This document shows, one piece after another, positions 12,106-24,245 of a stretch of DNA of 64,000 nucleotides. Source of the DNA: Meandrina meandrites (lineage: Eukaryota > Cnidaria > Anthozoa > Scleractinia > Meandrinidae); NCBI GenBank assembly GCA_963693305.1, contig OY855915.1:682001-746000 (forward strand), written 5' to 3'. The notes beneath the pieces are model-generated. The model was given only the letters and a program-made list of their open reading frames with translations. It ran no database searches and was not told the origin of the DNA. Made by a program: the position numbers and the translations under genes. Numbering within the stretch: position 1 is the first letter of the stretch; every line of letters starts with the position of its first letter.

Positions 12106-14562
12106 TTAAGAAACCGGAAAACCTGAAGGAGGCGGTAGGCATTTTGCTGGCCTGCCTTCAACAGCTGGTAGGCACCATTCATACCCGGCCAAACAGTTTA
12201 ATCTTCCTGCTTCACTTGGGCTACAACCTAGAATACGAATTTAAAGGGAAAAGCGATTGTCAATGAATGACGAAATATATACTTATACTTTTTATCGCGG
12301 ATTCGAAAGTCTGGATCATCAGATCCGCGGGCTCCATCGCGTTACCCATAAGTAACCACATCTCCCAAAAGGCCACAAATGATTAATTTTAAATCTTCTT
12401 ACAGGAGTTCCACTAAAAATACCCTTGATTGAAAAGGTAAATTTAGTGAACTTAACTTAGATAAAACACCACAATAGCGTGGACTTAATTTTAATGTTTA
12501 ACACAAACGAAATTACATCAGTTGTTTTAAATTCAAAATGATAGAATGGTTCGTGTTCCTTACCGCAAATGCTCCACCGGCCAGATCTGTAGTTACTATC
12601 CCATGCACACCACGGCTTATGATAGTTGGCATAAGTACAGGTGCTGTAACTCTTGCCTTTATACCGGAAAGGAAACTTGCAATCATTTTGAAGTCCGATC
12701 ACTGCAAAAGAAATGGTTTGAACTTTCTAATTCATGGGTTACTGTGAATTGACCTAAGGAGCCGCCGAGCTGATTGAAAATATATGCGCTGGCACATATC
12801 TTAAAAAAAAAACTAAAAGATATAATTCGAAACAGTAATAACAAGAAACAGTGATAACGGCTTGGCCTGCAAGAGAAATAAACCGTCGTTTTTCTTGAAA
12901 ACGAGTACCGGGACCTATCAATTTTTGTCTCTTTTTCTGAGTCTAGCAACCACCTTCTTTCTATTAAATGCATGAATATAAACAAATTTCTATTGTCGAA
13001 AAATTAATAATCAACGGAAACGCAAACTTAGCCAGTACTCGTGATGATATAATTGTGACCTCCAAATCACTGGCATGTACTAAAACCCGAAACAACGAAA
13101 CGAAACCACCGAAACGAAATGAGCGAAACGACCGAAACGACCGAAACGAAACCACCGAAAAAACCGAAACGAGCAAAACGAACTGACAAAATCACCGAAA
13201 CAAGCAAAATCCATTATCACTATTGAGAGCTAACCTTAAACAGGCTAACCTGAGCGATATTCAGGCTAAACCGAGTGTACCTTGCACTCAGGTTAGCCTC
13301 AATAGCACTCCGGTTAGCCTGAATATCGCTCAGGTTAGCCTGTTTACGGTTAGCTCTCAATAAAAGTAATGGTTTTCTTTGTTTTGGTGATCTTGTTTCG
13401 TTTCGCTCGTTTCGGCCGTTTCGGTTGTTTCGGCGGTTTCGTTTCGGTCGTTTCAATGGCTTTGCTCGTTTTGTTTCGGTGGTTTCGTTTCGTTGTTTCG
13501 GGTAAAACGTAATATTAAATTAGGCCTCAATGAATGACACAATTAAGGGTAAATTTAACATCAGCGAACGAAAAATGATAAGGCGGCACTTCTATACATC
13601 AAGTTTCACAATGCTGTATCTTTTCTTAATGCGACAAACATTGACCAGAGATTTCAAAAAATATCTGAATATTGCCCGAAGGGTATTCAAACGTTTCCAA
13701 CCTGGCAAGTATTCTATATCACTCAAGAAAGATCTGAAGATAATCAGACCTTATAGCAGATATACCGGTATTTGTTTTCCTTCGACCTTTGACGACGTAT
13801 TCAATTTGAGACATCCAGCTTAATGACAAACGGCGACAGGCGCTAGGAAACTACATTTGCGTCGTTCGTGAGAATTGCTGAATGTGCGTCACTAGACCAT
13901 CTTCGAAATAATTGTCAAAATCGAAGAGATGAAGATTTATATATTTAACTGAAACTTTTTAAGACTTTAACTGCACTATTTGTGATCGTGATCTTATGAA
14001 AAGGCGAGGTTGTAATACACCAGTGTATAGAAAGTGTATCTAATTGTACTGACACAAAAGTGATAACGCCGTCTTCTAGGTCGTGGAGTTGTACAATTTG
14101 ATTTCGGAGTATTCCATGCTCGCAGCATTGTAGTCAATGCTAAGTTGTCGTGAAAGTGTTAAACATTTTAAAGACTTTAATCATTGTTACAGCATAAAAT
14201 GTACTCCCAACAAACCAAATTCGCGTTTCAAACAAAGAGCCCGTAAACATTTAGAAAATAGCGTCATCTTTTGATTGTGTTGCGTGGATAAGTTTATTCA
14301 CTCACGGTTACAGAATTCAGTAACTTCCGGTTAACAACTTCTTAAAAAGATAATTATGGCACTGTTGGTTTAACAAAGGTGCAGAAGAAGTGAAGATGTG
14401 AAGGAGAAAAGAAAACGATCACGTTGACCAAATTCAAAGCTCAAAGGGTACAATTGTGCTCCATTAGTAAGGTATTTTAATTTATGACAAAAATCGAAAC
14501 GACTTACCGCCTGTGCTTAGCATCACCAAAACTGCAACGGACAACACCACGAGAATCTTCAT
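12106..14562 (-). CDS. Secreted FN2-domain small cysteine-rich protein, copy B
   Basis: Coding exons 14508-14562, 12564-12701 and 12106-12227 give 104 residues. The signal peptide is identical to copy A. The FN2 domain (KSYSTC, NYHKPWC, RWSIC) fits the classical FN2 cysteine and aromatic pattern fully. The tail keeps the four cysteines and LPAVEGRPAKC but ends PPPSGFPVS. Introns are phase 1 with standard ends. AATAAA lies at 12017-12022. Gene G at 56.2-59.2 kb has the same exon 3 sequence, so B and G are the closest pair in the window. Expected location is extracellular; the ligand is unknown. Confidence 0.82.
13074..13503. repeat. Nested-minisatellite foldback in intron 1 of gene B
   Basis: Same palindromic structure as in copy A but shorter: one inner CAGGCTAACCGGAGTGCC repeat is missing from the left arm. 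The right end carries the same truncation at GTTTCGGGT as A and G. Confidence 0.9.
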
Positions 14563-14690
14563 TGTTAAAAATCTCTTCTCTTGTTTACGCTTCTAACTGG
14601 CTTGCGTCCCTCAAAAATTCGATAGATGCTTGTTTGCTCAGTAATATCGAATGCTTGAGGTAATTCATTTTGCTTCGATTCTTTTGTCCT

Positions 14691-14705
14691 ATAATATAAA
14701 CCAAT
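14691..14705 (-). promoter_or_regulatory. TATA/CCAAT-like core promoter of gene B
   Basis: ATTGGTTTATATTAT on the minus strand, identical in sequence and spacing to gene A. Confidence 0.6.
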
Positions 14706-14755
14706 CATATTCCATCGTCCGCCGCGTATCTATTCAGCGTATCTATCTATTATCG

Positions 14756-15477
14756 AAGTCGTTTCGACTCGATAATTATTTTGTGCTTGTCGCCATGGTT
14801 GCAGAATACCGCTCATGCGAGCAGTGCTTGCATTGGTTTTTGTGACTCATACTCCGATGAGAAACAAAATAATTATGGCCGTTAGTTTTAAAAATTTTTC
14901 TAAAATATCATGACAAGAAAGATGAGAAGATTTTTCGAAGTCGTTTCGACGCGATAATTATTTTGTGCTTGTCGCCATGGTTGCAGAATACCGCTCATGT
15001 GAGCAATGCTTGCATTTGTTTTTGTGACTCATACTCCGATGAGAAACAAAATAATTATGGCCGTTAGTTTTAAGAATTTTTCTAAAACATCAACAACAAA
15101 GATGAGAAGAACATCCGGAGTCGTTTCGACGCGATAATTATTTTGTGCTTGTCGCCATGGTTGCAGAATACCGTTCATGTGAGCAGTGCTTGCATTGGTT
15201 TTTGTGACTCATACTCCGATGAGAAACAAAATAATTATGGCCGTTAGTTTTAAGATTTTTCTAAAACATCAACAACAAAGATGAGAAGAACTTTCGTACT
15301 CGTTTCGACGCGATAATCATTTTGTGCTTGTCGCCATGGTTGCAGAATACCGCTCATGTGAGCAGTGCTTGCATTGGTTTTTGTGACTCATACTCCGATG
15401 AGAAACAAAATAATTATGGCCGTTAGTTTTAAGAAATTTTCTAAAACATCAGCAACAGAGATGCGAAGAACATCCGG
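14756..15477. repeat. 180-bp upstream tandem array, four units (gene B)
   Basis: Units start near 14757, 14939, 15119 and 15298, and all four carry TGACTCA. The first unit is the most diverged (GCTCATGCGAGC in place of GCTCATGTGAGC). Copy number differs from A (six), F (seven) and G (five), as expected of unequal exchange. Confidence 0.9.
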
Positions 15478-16639
15478 CTAAGTATCAGGCGATATTCTGC
15501 GCGATTTCGCAGGCTAATTGTTAAATATGATGAAACTGCAATATTATATCACTGCTCGGCCGAAGTTGAAAGATATCGAAGTTTAAAAGGCCTTTGTCAA
15601 GCAGACACAGTGGCGGATCATTAGTTTTTCGGAAATATCTCATTTTCTTTGATCTGCCGGTATTATCAACATTCATAGTTAAACGCTCCCGCCCCCTCCT
15701 CCCCCCCTCCCCTCCCATTAAGTAAAGGTCTGGCTCCGCCTGACATACTCCATTTAGCGCACCCGCTACAAATACCAAATGGAACGAGCAAGTATAACCC
15801 AAGAAATCATCGAGTTAAGTTTCACGATGCCCATATATGGTCAGAAAGTCATTGTTTTCCATATCATCCGTACATAACAGATATTTAACAATTCTTCCAT
15901 GAGCCTGCGTTGGATACGAGGTGGTAAATAGCCAACAGGGCGCTAAAAAGGAATGGGCGGCGAAACGGCCAGAGCGCTCTTGGGCGATGCGTGATGCGGA
16001 GTAGGACTGGGTCGATCTCGCTCCACTGCAGCAAAGTTCAAAACATGGCGGCAAGTGAGAGGCGATGGCTGGTGGAGAAATGTGATTGCAAGAAGTTAGA
16101 AAGACTTTGATTCTGTGAACGCAGTGTTGAATTATCAAAAATAAAACCAACTTGCTGGAAAGGTCTTTTGCCCTTTTCCGAACGCTATAAATCAAGCACC
16201 AATTTCAAGGAAAATATGGCAGCAGATGGCTCAATTTTCAAGCAGTAAGTAGAGTAAGTATTGCTTTTTCATCGGTGTAAATCTCATTCTGAACTTTTTT
16301 GAACTTTTTGAGTTAGAGGCTTTGAAAGTTTATACTGAATTAATACTTTTAATATTGTTATACCTTGGGGTATACCAGGGCTAAAGGCATTGCTATGGCC
16401 TGTTGTCTAATGTTTTAAGAGACAATGCAGTAACCCGTTCCGAGAGGTCAGAAAAGTATCGAAATATAAGAGGAAAGAAAAAAAATTGACTTGGAAATGC
16501 TGTCTTAAACAGCATTTCCACAAATCACCTTTATTCTTTTCAACAAGCTTCAGTCCACAAAAATCTGCATTTACACTGAAATGCAATCAGTGTTAGAGTG
16601 TGGCATTAAAGCTGTGATTTAAGCAAGCGGAAAACTGCC

Positions 16640-19600
16640 TCAGCGTCCGTATCGTGAAGGAGGTCGAGACGATAGGCATTTTGCTGGCCTGCCTTCAACA
16701 GCTGGTAGGCACCGTTCATACCCGGCCAAACAGTTTAATCTTCTTGCTTCACTTAGGCTACAACCTAGAAAATGAATTTAAAGGGAAAAGCGATTGTCAA
16801 TGAATGACGAAATATATACTTATATTTTCTATCACGGATTCTAAAGTCTGGATCATCAGATCCGCGGGCTCCATCGCGTTACCAATTAAGTAACCACATC
16901 TCCCAAAAGGCCACAAATGATTAATTTTAAATCTTCTTACAGGAGTTCGACTAAAAATACCCTTGATTGAAAAGGTAAATTTAGTGAACTTAACTTAGAT
17001 AAAACATCACAATAGCGTGCACTTAATTTTAATGTTTAACACAAACGAAATTACATCAGTTGTTTTAAATTCAAAATGATAGAATGGTTCGTGTTCGTTA
17101 CCGCAAAGGCTCCACCGGCCAGATCTGTAGTTACTATCCCATGCACACCACGGCCTATGATAGTTGGCATAAGTACAGGTGCTGTGACTCTTGCCTTTAT
17201 ACCGGAAAGGAAACTTGCAATCATTTTGAAGCCCGATCACTGCAAAAGAAATGGTTTGAACTTTCTAATTCATGGGTTACTGTGAATTGAACTAAGGAGC
17301 CGCCGAGGTGATTGAAAATATATGCGCTGGCACATATCTTAAAAAAAAACTAAAAGATATAGTTCGAAACAGTAATAACAAGAAACTGTAATAACGGCTT
17401 GGCTTGCAAGAGGAATAAATCGTCGTTTTTCTTGAAAACGAGTACCGGGACCTATCAATTTTTTCTCTTGTTCTGAATCTAGCAATCACCTTCTTTCTAT
17501 TAAATGCATGAATATAAACAAATTTCTATAGTCGAAAAATTAATAATCAACGGAAACGTAAACTTAGCTAGTACTCGTGATGATATAATTGTGACCTCCA
17601 AATCACTGGAACTGATGTACTAAAACCCGAAACAACGAAACGAAACGACCGAAACGAAATGAGCGAAAAGACCGAAACGACCGAAATGAAACCGCCGAAA
17701 AAACCGAAACGAGCGAAACGAAACAAAATCACCAAAACAAGCAAAATTATCATTATTGAGAGCTAACCGTAAACAGGCTAACCGGAGCGATATTCAGGCT
17801 AACGGGAGTGCCATTCAGGCTAAACGGAGTGTACCTTGTAATTGCATTCAGGTTAGCCTAAATAGCACTCCGGTTAGCCTGAATATCGCTCAGGTTAGCC
17901 TGAAAAACGCCCAGGTTAGCATGTTTACGGTTAGCTCTCAATAAAAGTAATGGTTTTCCTTGTTTTGGTGATCTTGTTTCGTTTCGCTCGTTTCGGTTGT
18001 TTCGGCGGTTTCCTTTCGGTCGTTTCAATGGCTTCGCTCGTTTTGTTTCGGTGGTTTCGTTTCGTTGTTTCGGGTTTTAGTACATGCCTTAATAATACAC
18101 ATGCAAAAATTTCAGCAAGCTCATTGGCTGAGAGCACGTCAATTAATCCCAAACAGTGCAGAAAGTTGAAATTGAGTGCAAAAAGATGAAATTGAGTGCA
18201 AAAAGATGAAATTGAGTGCAGAAAGTTGAAATTAAGTTGATTGACAGGAAAGCCGCGAAAGCGCGCCAAACAACATGGCGGCTGCTGTCGGAGGGTTTGG
18301 AGAGAACAAAGACATCAATTAATGCAAAGTTACACCGATTCAATGAAAACTATCAGTGTATAAACTAATATACTAGCAACTGGACGTTTGTGCAGTACAA
18401 AAGAGGTTCTACGAAACTACCGAAGGCTACCAATCGAGGATTTTCTTTCGCGACAGCTCGTAAAGAAGGAAAATTACAAGCCTGAATTGAAGTCGCACAT
18501 TTCAGCTCATTCCCATGTAATTGAATGAGGATAAAAGCACCTGATAATGCATGCCAGAGAGCTTTAAAATTCCGTAGCAGCATTTGGATTTACAAAGCTT
18601 GGCAAGGCGGCACTTCTAAACATCAAGTTTCACAATGCTGTATCTTTTCTTAATGCGACAAACATCGAACATCTGAATATTGCCCGAAGGGTATTCAAAC
18701 GTTTCCCACCTGGCCAGTATTCCATATCACTCAAGAAAGATCTGAAGATACAGCGGATTCAGGTTGAGTGTTTAACGGCCTCGGTTGTCGCGTTCGTTGT
18801 AACGGTTGAACTGATTGCGTTGCGAGGCAAAATGACAGACGTTGCTAGGCAGGAATGACGACGTTCTGTCTGGGAAAAAGCACGTTGTGGTTTTCCCAGG
18901 CAGAACGTTGGCATTCCTGCCTAGCAACGTCTGTTATTTTGCCTCGCAACGCAAATCAATTCAACCGTTACAACGAACGCGACAACTGAGACCGTTAAAC
19001 ACTCAACCTGAATCCGCTGTAATCAGACCTTATACCAGATATACCGGTTTTTGTTTTCCTTCGACCTTTGACGACGTACTCAATTTGCAACATCCAGCTT
19101 TATGACAAACGGCGAAGTGCGCTAGGAAACTACATTTGCTTCGTTCGTGAGAATTGCTGAATGTGCGTTACTACACCATCTTCGAAATAATTGCCAAAAT
19201 CGAAGAGATGAAGATTTGTATATTTAACTGAAACTTTTTAAGACTTAAACTGCACTATTTGTGATCTTATGAAAAGGCGAGGTTGTAATACACCAGTGTA
19301 TAGAAAGTGTATCTAATTGTACTGACAAAAAAGTGATAACGCCGTCTTCTAGGTCGTAGAGTTGTACAATTTGATTTCGGAGTATTCCATGCTCGCAGCA
19401 TTGTAGTCAATGCTAAGTTTTCGATTCGTGAAAGTGTTAAACATTTTAAAAACTTTGTTACAGCATAAAATGTACTCCCAACAAACCAAATTCGCGTTTC
19501 AAAAAAAGAGCCCGTAGACATTTAGAAAATGGCGTCATCTTTTGATTGTGTTGCGTGGATAAGTTTATTCACTCACGGTTACAGAATTCAGCAATTTCCG

Positions 19601-19832
19601 GTTAACAACTTCTTAAAAAGATAATTATGGCACTGTTGGTTTAAAAAGGTGCAGAAGAAGTGAAGATGTGAAGGAGAAAAGAAAACGATCACGTTGACCA
19701 AATTCAAAGCTCAAAGGGTACAATTGTGCTCCATTAGTAAGGCATTTTAATTTATGACAAAAATCGAAACGACTTACCGCCTGTACAGAGCATCACCAAA
19801 ACTGCAACGGACAACGCCACGAGAATCTTCAT
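16640..19832 (-). CDS. Secreted FN2-domain small cysteine-rich protein, copy C
   Basis: Coding exons 19778-19832, 17102-17239 and 16640-16764 give 105 residues. The signal peptide is MKILVALSVAVLVMLCTG. The FN2 domain equals copy A (KSHSTC, NYHRPWC, RWSLC). The tail keeps all four cysteines and LPAVEGRPAKC but ends in a basic SSRPPSRYGR, and a tryptophan kept in A and B is arginine (GYERC). The exon 2 donor is GTAACG, a weaker match than GTAAGG. AATAAA lies at 16530-16535. Intron 1 is longer than in A or B because of a MITE and another insertion. The frame is intact, so the gene may work, with less certain splicing and promoter strength. Confidence 0.75.
17614..18088. repeat. Nested-minisatellite foldback in intron 1 of gene C (full ends)
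   Basis: The most complete copy. Both outer ends are present (ATGTACTAAAACCCGAAAC on the left, its mirror GTTTCGGGTTTTAGTACAT on the right). The inner right arm has one more CAGGTTAGCCTGAAAAACGCC repeat than A or B. Confidence 0.9.
18157..18236. repeat. 18-bp minisatellite, about four copies
   Basis: Repeats of GAAATTGAGTGCAAAAAGAT with A/G variants. They lie in a stretch of about 510 bp (18090-18600) found only in intron 1 of copy C, which replaces the start of the antisense open frame seen in the other copies. Confidence 0.8.
18751..19019. mobile_element. Tc1/mariner-type foldback MITE
   Basis: A 269-bp element that is nearly all inverted repeat (arms about 125 bp) starting CAGCGGATTCAGGTTGAG. 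Comparison with copies A, B, F and G shows the uninterrupted site GAAGATAATCAG, here split with TA on both sides (18749-18750 and 19020-19021). A TA target duplication and CAG ends are typical of Tc1/mariner derivatives. It interrupts the antisense open frame in intron 1 of gene C. Confidence 0.8.
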
Positions 19833-19960
19833 TGTTAAAAATCTCTTCTCTTGTTTACGCTTGTAACTGGCTTGCGTCCCTCAGAAAGTCGATAGATGCT
19901 TGTTTGCTCAGTAATATCGAATGCTTGAGGTAATGCATTTTGCTTCTATTCCTTTGTCCT

Positions 19961-19975
19961 ATAATGTAAACCAAT
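19961..19975 (-). promoter_or_regulatory. Core promoter of gene C, weakened TATA
   Basis: The block shared by the other copies reads ATTGGTTTACATTAT here, so the TATA-like core TTTATATTAT has a T-to-C change. The CCAAT-like half is unchanged. Confidence 0.45.
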
Positions 19976-20089
19976 CATATTCCATCGTCCTCCGCGTATC
20001 TATTCAGCGTGGCGAACCCCATTAGTGGAAAAAATATTTTAACATTTTGTAATCATTGTCAACATCTGAACTTGAATTTTGTTGGGTTC

Positions 20090-21655
20090 CAGGGGTGGAT
20101 CCAGAGTAGTTCAAGTGATTTGCAGAAATCACTCAAATGTTTCCAAATATTTGCGTTTTTTTATTTCTCAGGTTCGTTATGTAGTTCAAGAAATCAATTA
20201 TCCTTCTTGTTTTATTGTTTATTATAAAATAAAATAAAGAAAAACGCGTCGTATCTCGTTATTCCGTTGATTAAACAGCAAATCCAGCCCTTGCCGAGCG
20301 AATTCGACGAGTCTCCGTTCGTGCGCTTTCGTCCTTTGTCGATACTTCCACAACGCGAAAAAATTCGTGGGCACGACTGGAAAAAATTGTACGCAGTGGG
20401 TGGGACTGGGGGGTATATGGATCTTTTCACAAATCACTCAAAACCCTCTCCGATTGGCCAGAAACACTCACATTGTCTTGCGAACTACTCAAACTCCGTT
20501 GTGATTGGCTATCCAGGCCGCAAACTACCGTGCAAACTAGTGACAATCGTATATAAAGGGAAGCCTCTCCCGGAAAGTCCTTCGTTTGTTCATGTTCCGA
20601 CAAGAGTTCACTGGGTAACTTGCTACGGAGGAAGACAGGATTTCAGGGATTTTAATTCATAAACCATGATTCGAGGCGATCCAGTTTGAAAGAGGATTGG
20701 CTCAGTACGATGTTGGCTTGGTTTTCAAGGAAGTCAGAACATATTCGGACCAGGACAAGCTCAAGTTCATAGAGAATGTGTGGAAACCAGGTGAGCTATT
20801 TGACTTCCAGCGTCAGTTGAATATTCGAATCAAACTGTCATTTTGTGTTGAGCTGACCGCTGAAAAGATTCCCCTGGCTAGCATGCTCTAAATATCTTGA
20901 TGGTCCATTTTGTTTACCGTATGTTTCTTTTGAGGTCCATTGCGGGCGAAATACGAATAAACTTCTCAAACAAATTGTACAAGTATTATATCCACAGTCT
21001 CACATTTTCGACGTCCGCCAGCGGGAAATGTTAGTTGCATAATTTAGCAGTGTTTCTGTGTGATTGCAATGGTGAATTTTCTCTTTGGCCCGGAGCAACT
21101 ATAATTTTACCAGCTCCGTTCTTCATGTGGCTTCCTCCAGTATCGACTTTAGAAGATATTTTTTTGGAAAGTAAACTAGTGAACAGCACTTTGCGAACGG
21201 TATTTTGAACAACTGATTTATTCTCCTACGCGTGTCGTCCGACTGTCGCGGACTTCTTCAGGGAGTTTTACAAATGAAAATTTATTTATACATAGTATAA
21301 ACCGTACAAATCATTGTACGGGTTATTTTAATGGATTTGCGTATAGGAAACAAGTTAAATATTTACGCAAGGCTTTACTGAGTTGTAGCATGTGCGTCAC
21401 ATATTTCTGTTGTGACATATGCGTGACATATTTTATATTTTTGGGGACCTCAGCTCAGATTAAGTACTAAATTGAGTTCCAAAATAATTTGGGCTGTAAA
21501 GGGTTAAGAAACATGAATGACTTTTTGTACAGAATCATGCTTTCTGTGGAGGTGCTTGAGGAAGCATGCCCCAACAACCCCCCCCCCCCCCCTCCTCCCC
21601 CCTTTTTAGTTAAGTTGGTGCAAATCACTCATCTGAAATCCTGGATCCACCCCTG
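20090..21655. mobile_element. hAT-like DNA transposon remnant, GGTTC target duplication
   Basis: Ends CAGGGGTGGATCCAG and CTGGATCCACCCCTG are 15-bp perfect inverted repeats, with weaker matching beyond them (AGTGATTTGCA on both sides). GGTTC flanks both ends (20085-20089, 21656-21660). The homologous flank at 61.34 kb lacks the element. CAGGGGTG ends and a 5-bp duplication fit the hAT group. Inside is a TATATAAAG at about 20551 and a short frame with a possible zinc-finger remnant, but no full transposase. Confidence 0.7.
20697..20891 (+). pseudogene. Possible transposase N-terminal remnant
   Basis: A 64-codon frame without ATG contains KFIENVWKPGELFDF, which resembles the start of TTF-type zinc-finger domains found next to hAT transposases. 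A CCAG/GTGAGC donor-like site lies within it (20789 region). No catalytic region follows. The assignment is a weak resemblance supported mainly by its place inside a hAT-like element. Confidence 0.25.
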
Positions 21656-22056
21656 GGTTCTGTCGTGATCAACTAGCGGTCGGCGGCCGCGGCGGCCGGG
21701 TAATACGACGCAGAGTGGGAGAAAATAGAGGTAAATGTAATATGACTTATCCTTTCCTTTAAATGTATCTATATTTCTTATGCAAATTTGAGTTGAAATA
21801 TGATCTCGGTGCGGTTTTCAGGTCGCAAATTTGCATATTTGAAAGTCTTTATAACAGCGTGTCGGATTTAATTTTTGCGTTCGCTCTCTTGTTGGCCAGT
21901 GGCTAATTTTTTCAACTATTTTGCTTGTTTCAAGTGAAACAGAAAGGTGAGGATCCTTGGCACTCTCTGACCCACATTTTTGCAAACTCTCAAGGGACTG
22001 TTTTAATTTGTCAAGGGAATACTTTTCGCTGTGGGAGATAAAAACACTGGATAGGA

Positions 22057-22374
22057 ATGCGTCAGGCACTTCTCGATCCCGAAGTGTTATTTTCACCCGT
22101 CGCTCGTCATTTAGCCCGGCTATATGGCCTTTTGCAAACTACAGGTAGGTATTTTTCAAAGATCTCTGCTATTCATCGATTGAATCGCTTAGTTTTAACA
22201 TGCTTAAAAGCCGCTGCGAATCTTCATTACCAGAGGATATTGGCCAATGCTATTTTCTATTGTTACAAGTCTATCGTTTGTCGTCTTCAATTATTGAAAG
22301 AAGTATTTTTAGCTCGTCACGCAATCTTTCTCGGTATCCAAATGTACAAGAAGATTATGGCGCGTCGCCGGTGA
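22057..22374 (+). other. Open frame of 105 codons, partly kept in both flank copies
   Basis: The C-terminal 80 residues, from LQTTGRYFSKISAI to KIMARRR, are also open at 61836-62078, with two replacement and two silent differences. There are no recognisable domains. The count of changes is too small to tell coding from recent duplication. Confidence 0.2.
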
Positions 22375-22929
22375 GAAATGTATTTATATCAATGTGTTTT
22401 TGACTACAATTCACTGCAGCTTCTCAAGAGTTAATAAAGGAAAATGGTAATGTACAATACTGCTTCGAACATAAATGGAATATTTCGAAGGATCGAATTC
22501 ACGGACTTGATCACGACTTAATGCAGCTTCTCAAGACTTCAGAAAGGAACATGGTAATGTACAATATTGTTTCGAACTTGATTGGAATTTTTAGAACGAT
22601 CAGTAAAGCCACTGAGTGAAAAATTGACTGCAAAAAGCCGTCGGGCTAAAATAAAACTTAAGCTTTAGCGTGAATAATGCAGGATCTCACGGCTTCAAAA
22701 ATGTGCAGAATTTTGAAGCTTTTGAATACATTAGTGGGAACATCTTGAAATGAGAATTAATCAAAAACAAAACTCCTTTCAAGCTTCTTTAATTTATCCA
22801 GTTTACGTTTGGAATTTTAGGCTTTTGAAGCGAACTGATTTGAAAAGCACATGGTGACATCTGATACGTAAATGTAAAGATTTGCTACCGGCAGTACTTC
22901 AGAAAATCACAAAAGTATTTTTGAGTTAT

Positions 22930-24245
22930 TTTTTCCAAAAATAACTCTTTAGTCGGCGCGATGGACCGTGTAGTCAGTCAGTGGAGTATGTATCTCACAC
23001 CAATCAGGTCTGAGGTACTATCAGAACCAATGAAATTGCAGTTTATAAAGGGGAAGTAATCTGACACAGTTGAAAGCGAGCGATTTCATTCGAAGATTTT
23101 AGATTTGTAGGAGGCGGAATCGGTGAGTTGTGAATTAACGCCGGATTTGAAACGCTCGCCTGCTTACAACGCACACGCTGCCAGCAAAAGACCCAACACT
23201 AAATTGATATTCGAGCGTTCGTTTAGGACGGGCTAGTTTCGCTCACCGTAGTAGAAATTGCAGAAAGCATTTGATTTGAAGAATAATGTTCTCATTGTGA
23301 TGTTAATACTCCCGGGTAGTACTGTGTTTACAAAGAGTCATAAAAATGGCAAGGAATCTTCTTCAGAGTGTGTTGTGACCTCTTGTTTTAAGAGTTTGTG
23401 AAAATGAAACTTCCTAAATTTAATATTAATTGAGACTCCGTGTCGCCAACTGAAAACCGCAATTAATTTAATTAGTCTCTTTAGCGTCTTGCTCGATGCA
23501 CTGATTCTCGGGCAAGTAGCGTTTATGTTTATACCTTAAACACAACACGTTTAGACATTTAATTAACCGGTATGGGTATTGACTTTAAAATGGTTTTGCT
23601 TTTAAAATTAACCAAGATCGATAGCGGTAACAGGCTAGAATAAGAGCATGTCATTCCGTGACAGTTTGATAACTAAAATTAATTAATTCTTGTTCCTGTT
23701 TGTTGAATGGAAATTTGCATTTACGACAGGAAACAAATACTCCAGGTGTACTACGCTTTAAAAGATTTCCTAAAATCGTTTATTACTTTTCGATTACTCA
23801 ATGGAGACATGGTGTTTTCAAGAAAAACAAAAGTATCATGTTACAAAAATGAGGTAAACGAAAGTGTCATGTTACATGCGGTTTTTTTAAATGGTATCGT
23901 TTTACAGTGTTTGACAAAAACACAAAAGTATCCTGTAACAAACAAAAGTATCGCGTTTCGTTTAGAAAAAAGCTAGCAACAAAATAAGCGCTAACAAAAA
24001 TTTGCTATTGAACGAAACAGTTTTGACGTAACAAATTGCACGTAAAAATTGTTGTCTGCAGGCATTTTTTTTTTCCAAAAAATTCCTCTTAGTCGTAGTA
24101 AGGGGCTATGTGGTTAGTGATGCACCATGCACAAATAGCTCAACCCATGAAATAAACCATCCCAACAGGACTAACACCCAGTCTTACCCCAAGCCACCCA
24201 ATCAATTGAAAAAGATAACTCCTGCACGCTTAGCGTGCCTATGTT
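22930..24245. other. Segment unique to flank copy I
   Basis: About 1.3 kb absent from the matching flank at 62.65 kb. Its left part and a site near 24066-24115 share a similar motif (TTTTTTCCAAAAA then CTCTTAGTCG-like) that looks like a pyrimidine tract and 3' splice site. A TTTATAAAGGGG near 23041 is followed at about 23120 by a donor-like CGGTGAGT, so a non-coding first exon is possible. No protein is recognised. Confidence 0.35.

Larger units (their letters stand above)
11020..15477. repeat. Tandem locus unit 2 (carries FN2 gene B)
   Basis: Second direct repeat, starting at the same CTAAGTATCAGGCG junction. It lacks the segment corresponding to about 6230-6465 of unit 1 (a deletion joins GCCTGACATA to ACAGATATTTAAC). 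Its 180-bp array has four units instead of six. Confidence 0.9.
15478..20040. repeat. Tandem locus unit 3 (carries FN2 gene C)
   Basis: Third direct repeat. It starts like units 1 and 2 but lacks the 180-bp array. After the promoter it continues into GTGGCGAACCCCATTAGTGG, a flank shared with gene D (34100). Intron 1 carries extra insertions (about 18090-18600 and 18751-19019). Confidence 0.85.
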
